Below are positions 35,107 to 42,470 of a stretch of DNA of 44,263 nucleotides, one piece after another. The stretch comes from an uncultured Clostridia bacterium (GTDB lineage: Bacteria; Bacillota; Clostridia; TANB77; CAG-508), in NCBI GenBank assembly GCA_947627935.1, contig CANQXY010000010.1, positions 1 through 44,263 of the forward strand, read 5' to 3'. Position numbers and translations under genes: made by a program. The notes beneath the pieces are model-generated. The model was not told where the DNA came from. It did not search any database and saw nothing but the letters and a program-made list of their open reading frames with translations. The first letter of the stretch is position 1, and every line of letters begins with the position of its first letter.

Positions 35107-35976
35107 CTATTGTAATAATACATCTAGACTATTTCCATCTGTCTGTATTAATATTGTTCCATCTTCATCTGTTCTATAAATTTTTGTTCCTACATTATTT
35201 AGTCTTTTTATTGTTTCACTATTAGGTAATTTATATATATTATCTTTTCCTACCATTATTATTGCAATTTCTGGTTTTATTTGGTTTAAAAACTTTTTAG
35301 ATGTACTTGTATCTGATCCATGATGAGCAACCTTTAATACATCTACTTTTTTCCAATTTATTAGATTTTCATTTTTTGTTTCAGCATCTCCCATAAATAG
35401 AAAACTTTTATTTCCAAATTCTAATCTTATAACTATAGATGATAAATTTAAATTATTTTCATCTATAATTGGATCTAACATTATTTGACAATTAGCATCA
35501 CCTATATTAAAGGAAGTTCCTTTTTCAGGTGATGTTACTTTTAAATTTTTATTTTTTATGCTATCTAAAACATCTTCAAAAGTTTTTGTATTTGTTTGTA
35601 TTTTAGGCATAAAAATATTTTCTATATCCAAATTATTTATAACGTCATCTAGTCCTCCTATATGATCTTCATGTGGATGTGTTCCTATTAAATAATTTAA
35701 TTTAGTAATTCCTTTACTTTTTATAAATTTAACAACATCTTTTCCGTTTTCATTACCACCTGCATCTATTAACATAGTTTGATCTTTATTTATTACTAAT
35801 ATACTATCTGCTTGTCCTACATCTATAAAGTAAACTTTTAAATCTTCTTCTGCTACAAACTTTACATTATCATCTTCTACATTTTGAATAATAAATTGTA
35901 ATGTTGCTATAAATGCTATTATAAGTGCAATAAAAATTTTAATAATTTTCTTATCATTTGCCCTTTTTTTTGACAT
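35107..35976 (-). CDS. ComEC-like metallo-beta-lactamase-fold protein, membrane-anchored
   Basis: 289 residues: one N-terminal membrane helix (IFIALIIAFIATLQFII), then a metallo-beta-lactamase fold with FIDVGQADSILV, TMLIDAGG, GTHPHEDHIGGLDD (metal ligands, H-x-H-x-D-H), FLFMGDAETKNE and VLKVAHHGSDTSTS. This is the stand-alone version of the ComEC C-terminal domain, expected outside the membrane, where it may degrade DNA or other phosphodiesters. DUF3006 just upstream is its usual genomic partner. It is the last gene of a four-gene operon starting with dinB, gaps 9-12 nt. Confidence 0.88.
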   Translation of the reverse strand: MSKKRANDKKIIKIFIALIIAFIATLQFIIQNVEDDNVKFVAEEDLKVYFIDVGQADSILVINKDQTMLIDAGGNENGKDVVKFIKSKGITKLNYLIGTHPHEDHIGGLDDVINNLDIENIFMPKIQTNTKTFEDVLDSIKNKNLKVTSPEKGTSFNIGDANCQIMLDPIIDENNLNLSSIVIRLEFGNKSFLFMGDAETKNENLINWKKVDVLKVAHHGSDTSTSKKFLNQIKPEIAIIMVGKDNIYKLPNSETIKRLNNVGTKIYRTDEDGTILIQTDGNSLDVLLQ

Positions 35977-35987
35977 CTATTTCTCCT

Positions 35988-36341
35988 TTAATTCCATAAA
36001 TCTTTCATTTTATCTTCAATTCTTTTATTAACTTCTTCTTGTCTTTCAATTTCTAGAGCATATTTACCATTAATACTTATAAATATATCTCCTTCTTTAA
36101 TATCTTTTGGTAATTTATCTTTATCTATATTTATAATCTTACCTGTATTTCTTTCCTCACAAACGGCTATATTTCCCTCAAATCTATCTAATGTATATTC
36201 TACAATTGCATTTAACTTTTCAGCCAAATCAACTTCAACTTCATCAATATTTTCGTAAATTTTTTCTTTAATGTTATTTTGAGTTTCATCTAAAGAATGT
36301 TTTACATTTTTTCCTATTTGATTAAAAAAATCTAAATTCAT
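35988..36341 (-). CDS. DUF3006 protein
   Basis: 117 residues. The C-terminal ~70 residues (YTLDRFEGNIAVCEE, INIDKDKLPKDIKEGDIF, then a charged helix with RIEDKMKDLW) match DUF3006, a small domain found next to ComEC-type metallo-beta-lactamases in Firmicutes. The N-terminal ~45 residues form an extra amphipathic helix (NVKHSLDETQNNIKEKIYEN). No activity is known for the domain. Ribosome binding site AAAGGAG precedes the ATG. It lies 12 nt before the beta-lactamase-fold gene, in the dinB operon. Confidence 0.82.
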   Translation of the reverse strand: MNLDFFNQIGKNVKHSLDETQNNIKEKIYENIDEVEVDLAEKLNAIVEYTLDRFEGNIAVCEERNTGKIINIDKDKLPKDIKEGDIFISINGKYALEIERQEEVNKRIEDKMKDLWN

Positions 36342-36353
36342 TAAATCTCCTTT

Positions 36354-37037
36354 CTATCTTTTCATTTTCTTTAAAATTTCTTTATCTTCATTTTTTACTC
36401 TATATGATTCAATTATTTTTTGTATTGATTTATTGTATGTAAAATTATCTAAATTACAATCTTTTAAAAATTCCATTGTTATTTTTGGATATTTTATATA
36501 ACAAATAGATACAGCCCATGCTACTGCCATTTTAACGTAATATCCTTCATGTCTAATATTATTTAGTATTTCTAATACATTACTTAAATATTTTTCATTT
36601 ATATAATAATTTAAAATTATAACAATTGCAAATCTTATTTCAAATTCTTTATTTGATTTTAAATATTTTTCTAAAAACTTCCAAAAATCTTCTGGATATT
36701 TTTTTATTATTTTTAATCCTGAACAAAAAGTATCACATACAGCCCAATTATCTATTTTAGGCACAAAATTTTCTATATCTTTTTTTATGATACTTATATC
36801 TTCCTTTTTTAATCCTATTATCATACCTTGTAGCATTGCTTCTTCGTAATATTTAGGATTAAACTTTAAAATACTATTATAATCTTTTGTCTTTAGCATT
36901 TGTTTAGCAAACTTTCTAAGTACAGGAACTCTTATACCTATAATATTAGCAATTCCTGGACATAAACTACTATGAAATTCTTTATATTTTTTATCTTGTA
37001 ATTTAAATAATTCTTCTTGAATCTCTTTTCTATTCAT
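36354..37037 (-). CDS. AlkD-like DNA alkylation repair glycosylase
   Basis: 227 residues of HEAT-like helical repeats. The motif KIDNWAVCDTF carries the Trp and, four residues on, the Asp equivalent to the AlkD catalytic pair, and AVAWAVSICYIKYP supplies the second conserved Trp. AlkD-family enzymes excise bulky or cationic N3- and N7-alkylpurines without base flipping. Length fits. It is placed 9 nt after dinB, so damage tolerance and base excision appear to be expressed together. GGAG precedes the ATG. Confidence 0.88.
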   Translation of the reverse strand: MNRKEIQEELFKLQDKKYKEFHSSLCPGIANIIGIRVPVLRKFAKQMLKTKDYNSILKFNPKYYEEAMLQGMIIGLKKEDISIIKKDIENFVPKIDNWAVCDTFCSGLKIIKKYPEDFWKFLEKYLKSNKEFEIRFAIVIILNYYINEKYLSNVLEILNNIRHEGYYVKMAVAWAVSICYIKYPKITMEFLKDCNLDNFTYNKSIQKIIESYRVKNEDKEILKKMKR

Positions 37038-37046
37038 TTTTTCTCC

Positions 37047-38261
37047 TTATTCTTTTGGTTTTATATTTACTATATCATTTATATTCAATTTTCCGGCTCT
37101 TGTTATTGAGTTATATCCATATTTTTCATTTAAATTATCTATTATATTATCTATTTTTTCTTGTTTTTCATCACCTTTGCTATCAAATAAAGATAGTTGC
37201 ATCTCATTCTTTTTTATAAGTCCATCAACTCTAGCTCCTATTAATCTTATAGGTAGTTTATCTTTATACATTTCTTTTAATACTTCTTTTGCTTTATTAT
37301 ATATATCTTTAGTATTTGAAGTAGGCATAGGTAATTTTTTTTGATGTGAAAAATCTTCAAAATCTTTTGTCCTTAATTGAACATTAACAGTTGTAGCAAG
37401 CATTTTTGTTTTTCTTAGTCTATATGTTACTTGTTCTACTAAAGCAAGTAAAACCTCTTCTAATTCTTCTATTTGTCTTAAATCTCTTGGCAATGTAACT
37501 GAATTTCCTATACTTTTAGGATCTTCTTTTATATATTTTACATCACTTTCGTCTATTCCATTTGCATATTCCCAAATTAATCTCCCATATTTTCCAAATA
37601 TCTTTATTAATAAATTTTTATCAGTTTTAGCCAAATCTCCTATCGTTTTTATATTCATATTATATAATTTAGGAGCTGTTTTTCTTCCAAGCATAAATAA
37701 ATCTTTAATAGGTAATGGCCACATTTTTGTTTCTATTTCATTTTTAAATAAAGTATGTATTTTATCTGGTTTTTCAAAATCAGAAGCCATTTTTGCAAGT
37801 AATTTGTTATTAGCTAATCCTATATTTACAGTAAATCCTAATTCTTCTTTAACTCTTTTACTTATTTCGTTTGCTTTTTTTATTAAACTACTTCCAGCTA
37901 AAAAATTTGTCATATCTAAAAAGCATTCATCTATACTATATCTTTCTATTATATCTGTATATTCTAATAATAAATTATATAATTTGTCTGAATATTTTCT
38001 ATATGTTTTAAAATTTCCAGAAAATACTTGTAAATTTGGACATTTAATCCTTGCCTGATATAAAGTTTCTCCTGTAGCTACTCCACATTCTTTAGCTTTC
38101 ATACTTTTAGCTAAAACTATCCCTGATCTTTTAGATTCGTCTCCTCCTATAACTGCTGGAATTTCTCTTATATCAATTTTTTCTCCATTATCTAATTTTT
38201 CTAAAGCTGTCCAACTTAAAAAAGCATTATTAACATCTATATGTAATATTTGTCTCTCCAT
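37047..38261 (-). CDS. dinB: Y-family DNA polymerase (DinB/Pol IV type)
   Basis: Translesion polymerase of 404 residues. The palm motif ILHIDVNNAFLSW provides the first catalytic Asp and a Phe in the steric-gate position; RYSIDECFLDM provides the Asp-Glu pair. The thumb (LFMLGRKTAPKLYNMNIKTI) and little-finger domain follow, with QMQLSLFDSKG as a probable beta-clamp-binding motif near the C-terminus. The start is ATG at 38261, with AGGTG 6-7 nt upstream; an earlier GTG is too close to the site. The promoter spacer contains a candidate SOS box. First gene of the operon. Confidence 0.93.
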   Translation of the reverse strand: MERQILHIDVNNAFLSWTALEKLDNGEKIDIREIPAVIGGDESKRSGIVLAKSMKAKECGVATGETLYQARIKCPNLQVFSGNFKTYRKYSDKLYNLLLEYTDIIERYSIDECFLDMTNFLAGSSLIKKANEISKRVKEELGFTVNIGLANNKLLAKMASDFEKPDKIHTLFKNEIETKMWPLPIKDLFMLGRKTAPKLYNMNIKTIGDLAKTDKNLLIKIFGKYGRLIWEYANGIDESDVKYIKEDPKSIGNSVTLPRDLRQIEELEEVLLALVEQVTYRLRKTKMLATTVNVQLRTKDFEDFSHQKKLPMPTSNTKDIYNKAKEVLKEMYKDKLPIRLIGARVDGLIKKNEMQLSLFDSKGDEKQEKIDNIIDNLNEKYGYNSITRAGKLNINDIVNIKPKE

Positions 38262-38278
38262 AAATATCACCTGTTTTA

Positions 38279-38308
38279 ATTATAAAACTTATGTTTGTAT
38301 GTTGTCAA
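38279..38308 (-). promoter_or_regulatory. Promoter of the dinB operon with candidate SOS box in its spacer
   Basis: Minus strand: TTGACA (38303-38308), 18-bp spacer, TATAAT (38279-38284). Within the spacer, 38285-38297 reads CAAACATAAGTTT, the same CAAAC-N4-GTTT dyad as at recA. A LexA-type repressor bound there would block the polymerase. Confidence 0.6.
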
Positions 38309-38310
38309 TA

Positions 38311-38348
38311 AAAAAGACATAAAACTTATTAAAGTTTTATGTCTTTTC
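38311..38348 (-). terminator. Terminator after the 139-residue unknown gene
   Basis: AAAGACATAAAACTT pairs with AAGTTTTATGTCTTT (about 15 bp, small loop); T-rich on the minus strand. Confidence 0.8.
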
Positions 38349-38365
38349 TTTAAAAAGGATATTTT

Positions 38366-38785
38366 CTAATCATCTTCCTCCATATTAATTTTAATTGACT
38401 TTACAACTTCGTTTGAAATATTTTTGTACTCTTCTGCCAATAATATAATTGTTTTTGTAGTAAAACTTGCATTGTTCAATATTTTAATGATTGCATCTTT
38501 TAATGTAAGATTTAGATTATCATATGCATTAATTACTATATACTTTAATGCTAGAGATATAATATTAATTTTAATGTTTAAACTTAACATTTCATTATCT
38601 ACAAAAATAGTAATAATGCTTTCATCAATATTATTTTTTTCTAAATCCTTTCTTAATCCATTTAAAAAATGCTCCATCATTTCTTTTGCAAACTCAGAAG
38701 ACATTATCCGGTCTATCTCTTCTCCTATTTCCTTGTCTTCGATTATTTGCAAAATTTGTTCAATATCTTCTAACAATTCTTGCAT
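38366..38785 (-). CDS. Unknown helical 139-residue protein
   Basis: A soluble, mostly helical, acidic protein (LLEDIEQILQIIEDKEIGEE, then SEFAKEMMEHFLNGLRKDLE, and a hydrophobic middle IINIISLALKYIVINAYDN). I recognise no family. The ATG at 38785 (MQELLEDIEQ) is preceded by AAGGAGG at 8 nt; ten further codons upstream are in frame but lack a site. It has its own promoter (38833-38861) and terminator, so it is monocistronic. The acidic, Ile-rich, tail-ending EEDD composition is ordinary for this genome. Confidence 0.68.
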   Translation of the reverse strand: MQELLEDIEQILQIIEDKEIGEEIDRIMSSEFAKEMMEHFLNGLRKDLEKNNIDESIITIFVDNEMLSLNIKINIISLALKYIVINAYDNLNLTLKDAIIKILNNASFTTKTIILLAEEYKNISNEVVKSIKINMEEDD

Positions 38786-38832
38786 AGTCCTATCCTCCTT
38801 AAATTTTTTTACCAACTTTTTGGAATATATAT

Positions 38833-38861
38833 ATTATATATTAATTTACATAATTTGTCAA
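38833..38861 (-). promoter_or_regulatory. Sigma-A promoter of the 139-residue gene
   Basis: Minus strand: TTGACA (38856-38861), 17-bp spacer, TATAAT (38833-38838); perfect hexamers. Confidence 0.8.
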
Positions 38862-38871
38862 ATTTAATATG

Positions 38872-38898
38872 TAAAAAAGAGAACTAATTGTTCTCTTT
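38872..38898 (-). terminator. Terminator after the ALDH-like gene
   Basis: AAAGAGAAC pairs with GTTCTCTTT around a 5-nt loop, followed by T's on the minus strand. It overlaps the stop codon of the gene. Confidence 0.78.
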
Positions 38899-39745
38899 AA
38901 ATATTTAAATATTTTTCAATATTAAATTTATATTTATTAAATGGATTTTCATTTATAAATATATATTGTGAATTTATCTTTTCTTTAAATATTTTTTCAT
39001 TTTCTTTTGATTTTGTAAGTAATACAGTAGCAAATCCGCTTCCTTCCATATTAATAAATTTAATAGCCGAATTAATATCTTCAAATTTATCATAAATGGT
39101 TACATCAATATTATTGCTCATAGAATATTTATATATCATTTTTAATAAATCTTCTAACTCTTCTGTATCACAGTATATATCTATATTGTTAAATGGATAA
39201 TATACTAAATTATCTAATTTCATTTTTTTATATAATTCAAAAGTATTTCTATTTCCTATACATATTATTTTTTGAATTAAATATTTATTATCTAAAATTT
39301 CTTGTTTGTCTAATAAATTAAATAAAAATATTTTATTTTCAATTCTATAATCTTTTAAAACATTTTGTATAATATTTATTATTAATTTATTTACTCCTAA
39401 CATATAATCTTCTATTAACAATATAAATTTATTATTTGTTCTTATAGCTTCTATGCATAACTCTAAAGTAATATATGGATCTCCATAATATGAAATTAAA
39501 ATATTATTTGTAATTTTATTATTTTTTACATTTTTTTCTTTTAAATTTTCTATAATACATTCTAATTTATCAATATCTATATTTGTATCATAAAAATTAT
39601 TATCTATGTTATTTACTTTCTTTAATTCTTCTTTACTATCTTTAATTTCAATTATTATTTCATCTAATATTTTTTTATATCTATTAATATCTATAGTTAA
39701 ATTTGTACTTTCAAATTGTAAAATATCTTTAAATTTTATTTTCAT
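38897..39745 (-). CDS. Degenerate aldehyde-dehydrogenase-like protein
   Basis: 282 residues. An N-terminal helical, Lys-rich part (1-80) is followed by ISYYGDPYITLELCIEAIRT and FILLIEDYMLGVNKLIINII, which resemble the cofactor-domain strand-helix segments of aldehyde dehydrogenases. SAIKFINMEGSGFATVLLTK and IFKEKINSQYIFINENPF resemble the C-terminal segments of the same fold. The central catalytic part with its cysteine seems absent (282 versus ~450 residues), so enzymatic activity is doubtful. The likeness is by eye only. It lies 9 nt after the 773-residue gene, clearly co-transcribed, with AGGAG before the ATG. Confidence 0.4.
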   Translation of the reverse strand: MKIKFKDILQFESTNLTIDINRYKKILDEIIIEIKDSKEELKKVNNIDNNFYDTNIDIDKLECIIENLKEKNVKNNKITNNILISYYGDPYITLELCIEAIRTNNKFILLIEDYMLGVNKLIINIIQNVLKDYRIENKIFLFNLLDKQEILDNKYLIQKIICIGNRNTFELYKKMKLDNLVYYPFNNIDIYCDTEELEDLLKMIYKYSMSNNIDVTIYDKFEDINSAIKFINMEGSGFATVLLTKSKENEKIFKEKINSQYIFINENPFNKYKFNIEKYLNI

Positions 39746-39754
39746 ATTATTCTC

Positions 39755-42076
39755 CTATTTTAGAGTTCTAGAATTTTCTATACTTTTTATTACTCTATTT
39801 ATTTCATCTATAGTTTCTTGAGTATATCTACTTTCTTGTTTTTCTACATCAAAATACTCTTTTATATTTTCTCCCCATCTACTTGAATGATTTAATCTAT
39901 CTGCTTTTTCTTCTTCTCTTAATCTAGTTAATCCATCTAAATTAATTGTTATTTTTGAATTGTCATTAATAAGATCATTTTTATATCTTAAAAAATTTTC
40001 TTCACTTAGTATATATGTTGCATTTCCATAAGAAGCCTCTAATCCACTTCTATGCCTTTTGAACATTTTTTCAATAACAATTGTTCCATCTTTTATATTA
40101 GGTAATTTAAATATTACAAAACCATCTCTAGATGCTTTTTGTGAATAATCTTGATCTAATAAAGAAATTAATCTCCATCTCATACATGGGTCTGTTATAT
40201 ATGTATTTTTTGAAATACTATCATCATCTGGAATTGTTTTTTTATTTTTTTTATTTTTCTCTAAATTTCTTCTCTTTTCTGTATCATCTACATTTAAATA
40301 TTGTATTAATTCCATTCTTGTTTCTAAATCTTCATCACTATCAAATGTACTACATATTAAAGTTAATTTATCTTCATCAGATAAATTACTTGATTTTAAT
40401 ACTTGTTTTATAATATCTATACTTAATGTATTATTTTTATATAATCTTTTAGCATCTATAGGTTTTAAAATACCTTGATTAAACATTTCTTGTGTTATTG
40501 ATTCTCCGCCCCATTCAATTGCTGTTTCTATAGGTATAATATCTAAACCATACATTTTCTTTAAGTCTTCTTCTTCAAAATCAATTCCTAATTCTTCAAT
40601 TAATTTATTTGCATTTTCTTTTCTTGTATCAATATCTCTATCTTTTAATTTTAACTGTTTATATAGTTGTATATATTTATTAAATTCTTCTTCTTTTTCT
40701 TCACGTTTTGTATATAATTTATATAATTTTACCATTTCTGATTCTTGAGCTATATCTTCTATATGTAAATCTTCATCTTCTCTTAAGTCACTTAAATTAC
40801 TTAATGTAATTATTCCATTATTATATAAATCTAAAACATCTTGTTTTGTTATATTTTCATTTTTCAATAAATATTTGACCATATCTGATGATATATATTG
40901 CCTTTTTAATAATATTTCTCTTAATAATTTATCATCTATTATTTGGTGCTTTAATAAATATCTAAAATTATTATCATCGTTTGATAATTCTTTTAATTGT
41001 TCTTTTTTTATTCCTAATAAATTTATAACTCTTGGATCGTATATTTCTATTGGCATATTATCTTCAAATATTTCTTTTTTAATTTTATCTAGTTTTCTAT
41101 CTCCATAGTATTGTCCATTTATAAAGTTATTATCTATTCTTCTTTTTAAATCTTTAGCAGAAAGAGATATATCTTTTTCTTCTACATCTTCATCTTCATC
41201 TTCTAAAACAATATGATCAAAATTTTTTCTGACTAATACTTTTCCTTTTATTTTCTTTTTTTCATCTACATGTTTATATATTTGATTTACTAATTGTTGG
41301 ACATATTTACATATTCCTTCATCACAGTCATGATTATCTAAATAACTTAAATATCTATATATAGAAACTAGTAATAATTTATCAACAGAAACATATTGTG
41401 AGCACTCAGTTAATGTTCTTTCACACTCTTCATCTAGTTTTTCACTATAATCTGGATTTTCAATAAATTCTTGAATTTTTTGTTTATCTTTTATATCTAT
41501 ACCATAATAACTTAATGCTTTATAAACAATATGCTCTTCTAATAATCTTCCAATTGATGGATTTGTACAAATAAATTCGCTAATATCATATAGATATGTT
41601 GGTTCAATAATATTAGATAATGGTACTTGTTTGTCAATTTGTTCAAGTCTTTTTTTATTTTTATTATTAGTTATTTCACCTGTTAAATTATCTGTGGTGA
41701 TTATCTTTAATATGTCACCTTTAATAGATGACATACCTATTACGGTTTTAGAATTATGTAATAATTCTTTTCCTTTATTTATTTTTTCATCTATTATCAT
41801 ACCAATATGTTTATCAAGTTGATTTAAAGACTTTTCATAAGTTAATCTGTGCAATGTAATTAATACAAATTTTTCTTTATCTATATATTCATCATTTTCA
41901 CTAAAAAAATTCATTAATATTTGAAAAGTATTTTCGCCTCTATCTGCTTTTATAATATCACTTAATTTCTTACATTTTTCTTTATCTTTTATAAAAATCC
42001 CAATATCATTTTCGTATATTCCAACTCCAATTTCTTCTAATACCTCAACTGCAGACATATTTCTTATTTCTTTCAT
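39755..42076 (-). CDS. Large unknown helical protein (773 residues)
   Basis: A soluble, acidic protein without signal or membrane segments. I recognise no family. Residues ~1-330 are mixed, with a short acidic stretch VLEDEDEDVEEKD. Residues ~350-620 look like a helical-repeat array: LLKHQIIDDKLLREILLKRQ, YISSDMVKYLLKNENITKQD, VLDLYNNGIITLSNLSDL and MFNQGILKPIDAKRLYKNN share a helix-turn-helix rhythm of ~17-20 residues. The last ~140 residues (DPCMRWRLISLLDQDYSQKA, DGFVIFKLPNIKDGTIVIEK, HRSGLEASYGNATYIL) form a separate, probably folded beta-containing domain. AGAGG and a consensus promoter support the start. First gene of a two-gene operon. Confidence 0.7.
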   Translation of the reverse strand: MKEIRNMSAVEVLEEIGVGIYENDIGIFIKDKEKCKKLSDIIKADRGENTFQILMNFFSENDEYIDKEKFVLITLHRLTYEKSLNQLDKHIGMIIDEKINKGKELLHNSKTVIGMSSIKGDILKIITTDNLTGEITNNKNKKRLEQIDKQVPLSNIIEPTYLYDISEFICTNPSIGRLLEEHIVYKALSYYGIDIKDKQKIQEFIENPDYSEKLDEECERTLTECSQYVSVDKLLLVSIYRYLSYLDNHDCDEGICKYVQQLVNQIYKHVDEKKKIKGKVLVRKNFDHIVLEDEDEDVEEKDISLSAKDLKRRIDNNFINGQYYGDRKLDKIKKEIFEDNMPIEIYDPRVINLLGIKKEQLKELSNDDNNFRYLLKHQIIDDKLLREILLKRQYISSDMVKYLLKNENITKQDVLDLYNNGIITLSNLSDLREDEDLHIEDIAQESEMVKLYKLYTKREEKEEEFNKYIQLYKQLKLKDRDIDTRKENANKLIEELGIDFEEEDLKKMYGLDIIPIETAIEWGGESITQEMFNQGILKPIDAKRLYKNNTLSIDIIKQVLKSSNLSDEDKLTLICSTFDSDEDLETRMELIQYLNVDDTEKRRNLEKNKKNKKTIPDDDSISKNTYITDPCMRWRLISLLDQDYSQKASRDGFVIFKLPNIKDGTIVIEKMFKRHRSGLEASYGNATYILSEENFLRYKNDLINDNSKITINLDGLTRLREEEKADRLNHSSRWGENIKEYFDVEKQESRYTQETIDEINRVIKSIENSRTLK

Positions 42077-42115
42077 ATCTTACCTCTTTTTATATAAATT
42101 TTTAACACACTATAT

Positions 42116-42144
42116 ATTATATCATATTTACATAATATTTTCAA
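42116..42144 (-). promoter_or_regulatory. Sigma-A promoter of the 773-residue gene operon
   Basis: Minus strand: TTGAAA (42139-42144), 17-bp spacer, TATAAT (42116-42121), about 40 bp before the start codon. Confidence 0.78.
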
Positions 42145-42187
42145 GTTTTTGCAAATATTGTAAATTCTAACTAATTCGAAATAATAA

Positions 42188-42234
42188 AAAACTATACAAA
42201 TCAACTAATTATATTTAGTAATTTGTATAGTTTT
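42188..42234. terminator. Terminator at the end of the pilin-like gene's 3' region
   Basis: A 14-bp perfect outer stem (42188-42201 with 42221-42234) extended by further pairs; a T-run follows on the minus strand. It ends the pilin-like transcript about 240 nt beyond its stop codon. Confidence 0.8.
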
Positions 42235-42470
42235 AATTTACTTGCACTTTTCTAGGTTTGCTACAAAAATCTCGTAAACACAGAAAAAGCGCCACGCTAG
42301 TGGAAAATTTAAGCTTTCCAATAAGCTATCGCTATGGGTACTCTTAAATTTTCCACTTCTCGCGTATTTCATTCATTACATTCATTCAATTCGCTAGAAT
42401 AGTTCTTGAAACATCTACTCTACTACTTCTTAAATATCCCTTCTTCTAATTTACCATACAGTGTTCAGTG
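42235..42470 (-). other. Structured 3' region of the pilin-like gene
   Basis: No convincing gene in 236 nt. It contains a perfect 15-bp inverted repeat (42299-42313 with 42343-42357, arms AGTGGAAAATTTAAG and its complement) around a 29-nt loop that can itself form AGCTT/AAGCT. It also has a small GC-rich hairpin AGCG-TGG-CGCT with T's (minus strand 42298 to 42284) and the run AATGAATGTAATGAATG. GC content is higher than in neighbouring intergenic DNA. It may be an RNA element, a repeat family member, or the homing-associated structure of a DGR target. Confidence 0.5.

Noticed and set aside
38424..38867. 147-codon plus-strand ORF opposite the 139-residue gene
   Set aside because: Antisense shadow; the minus-strand gene has promoter, ribosome binding site and terminator.
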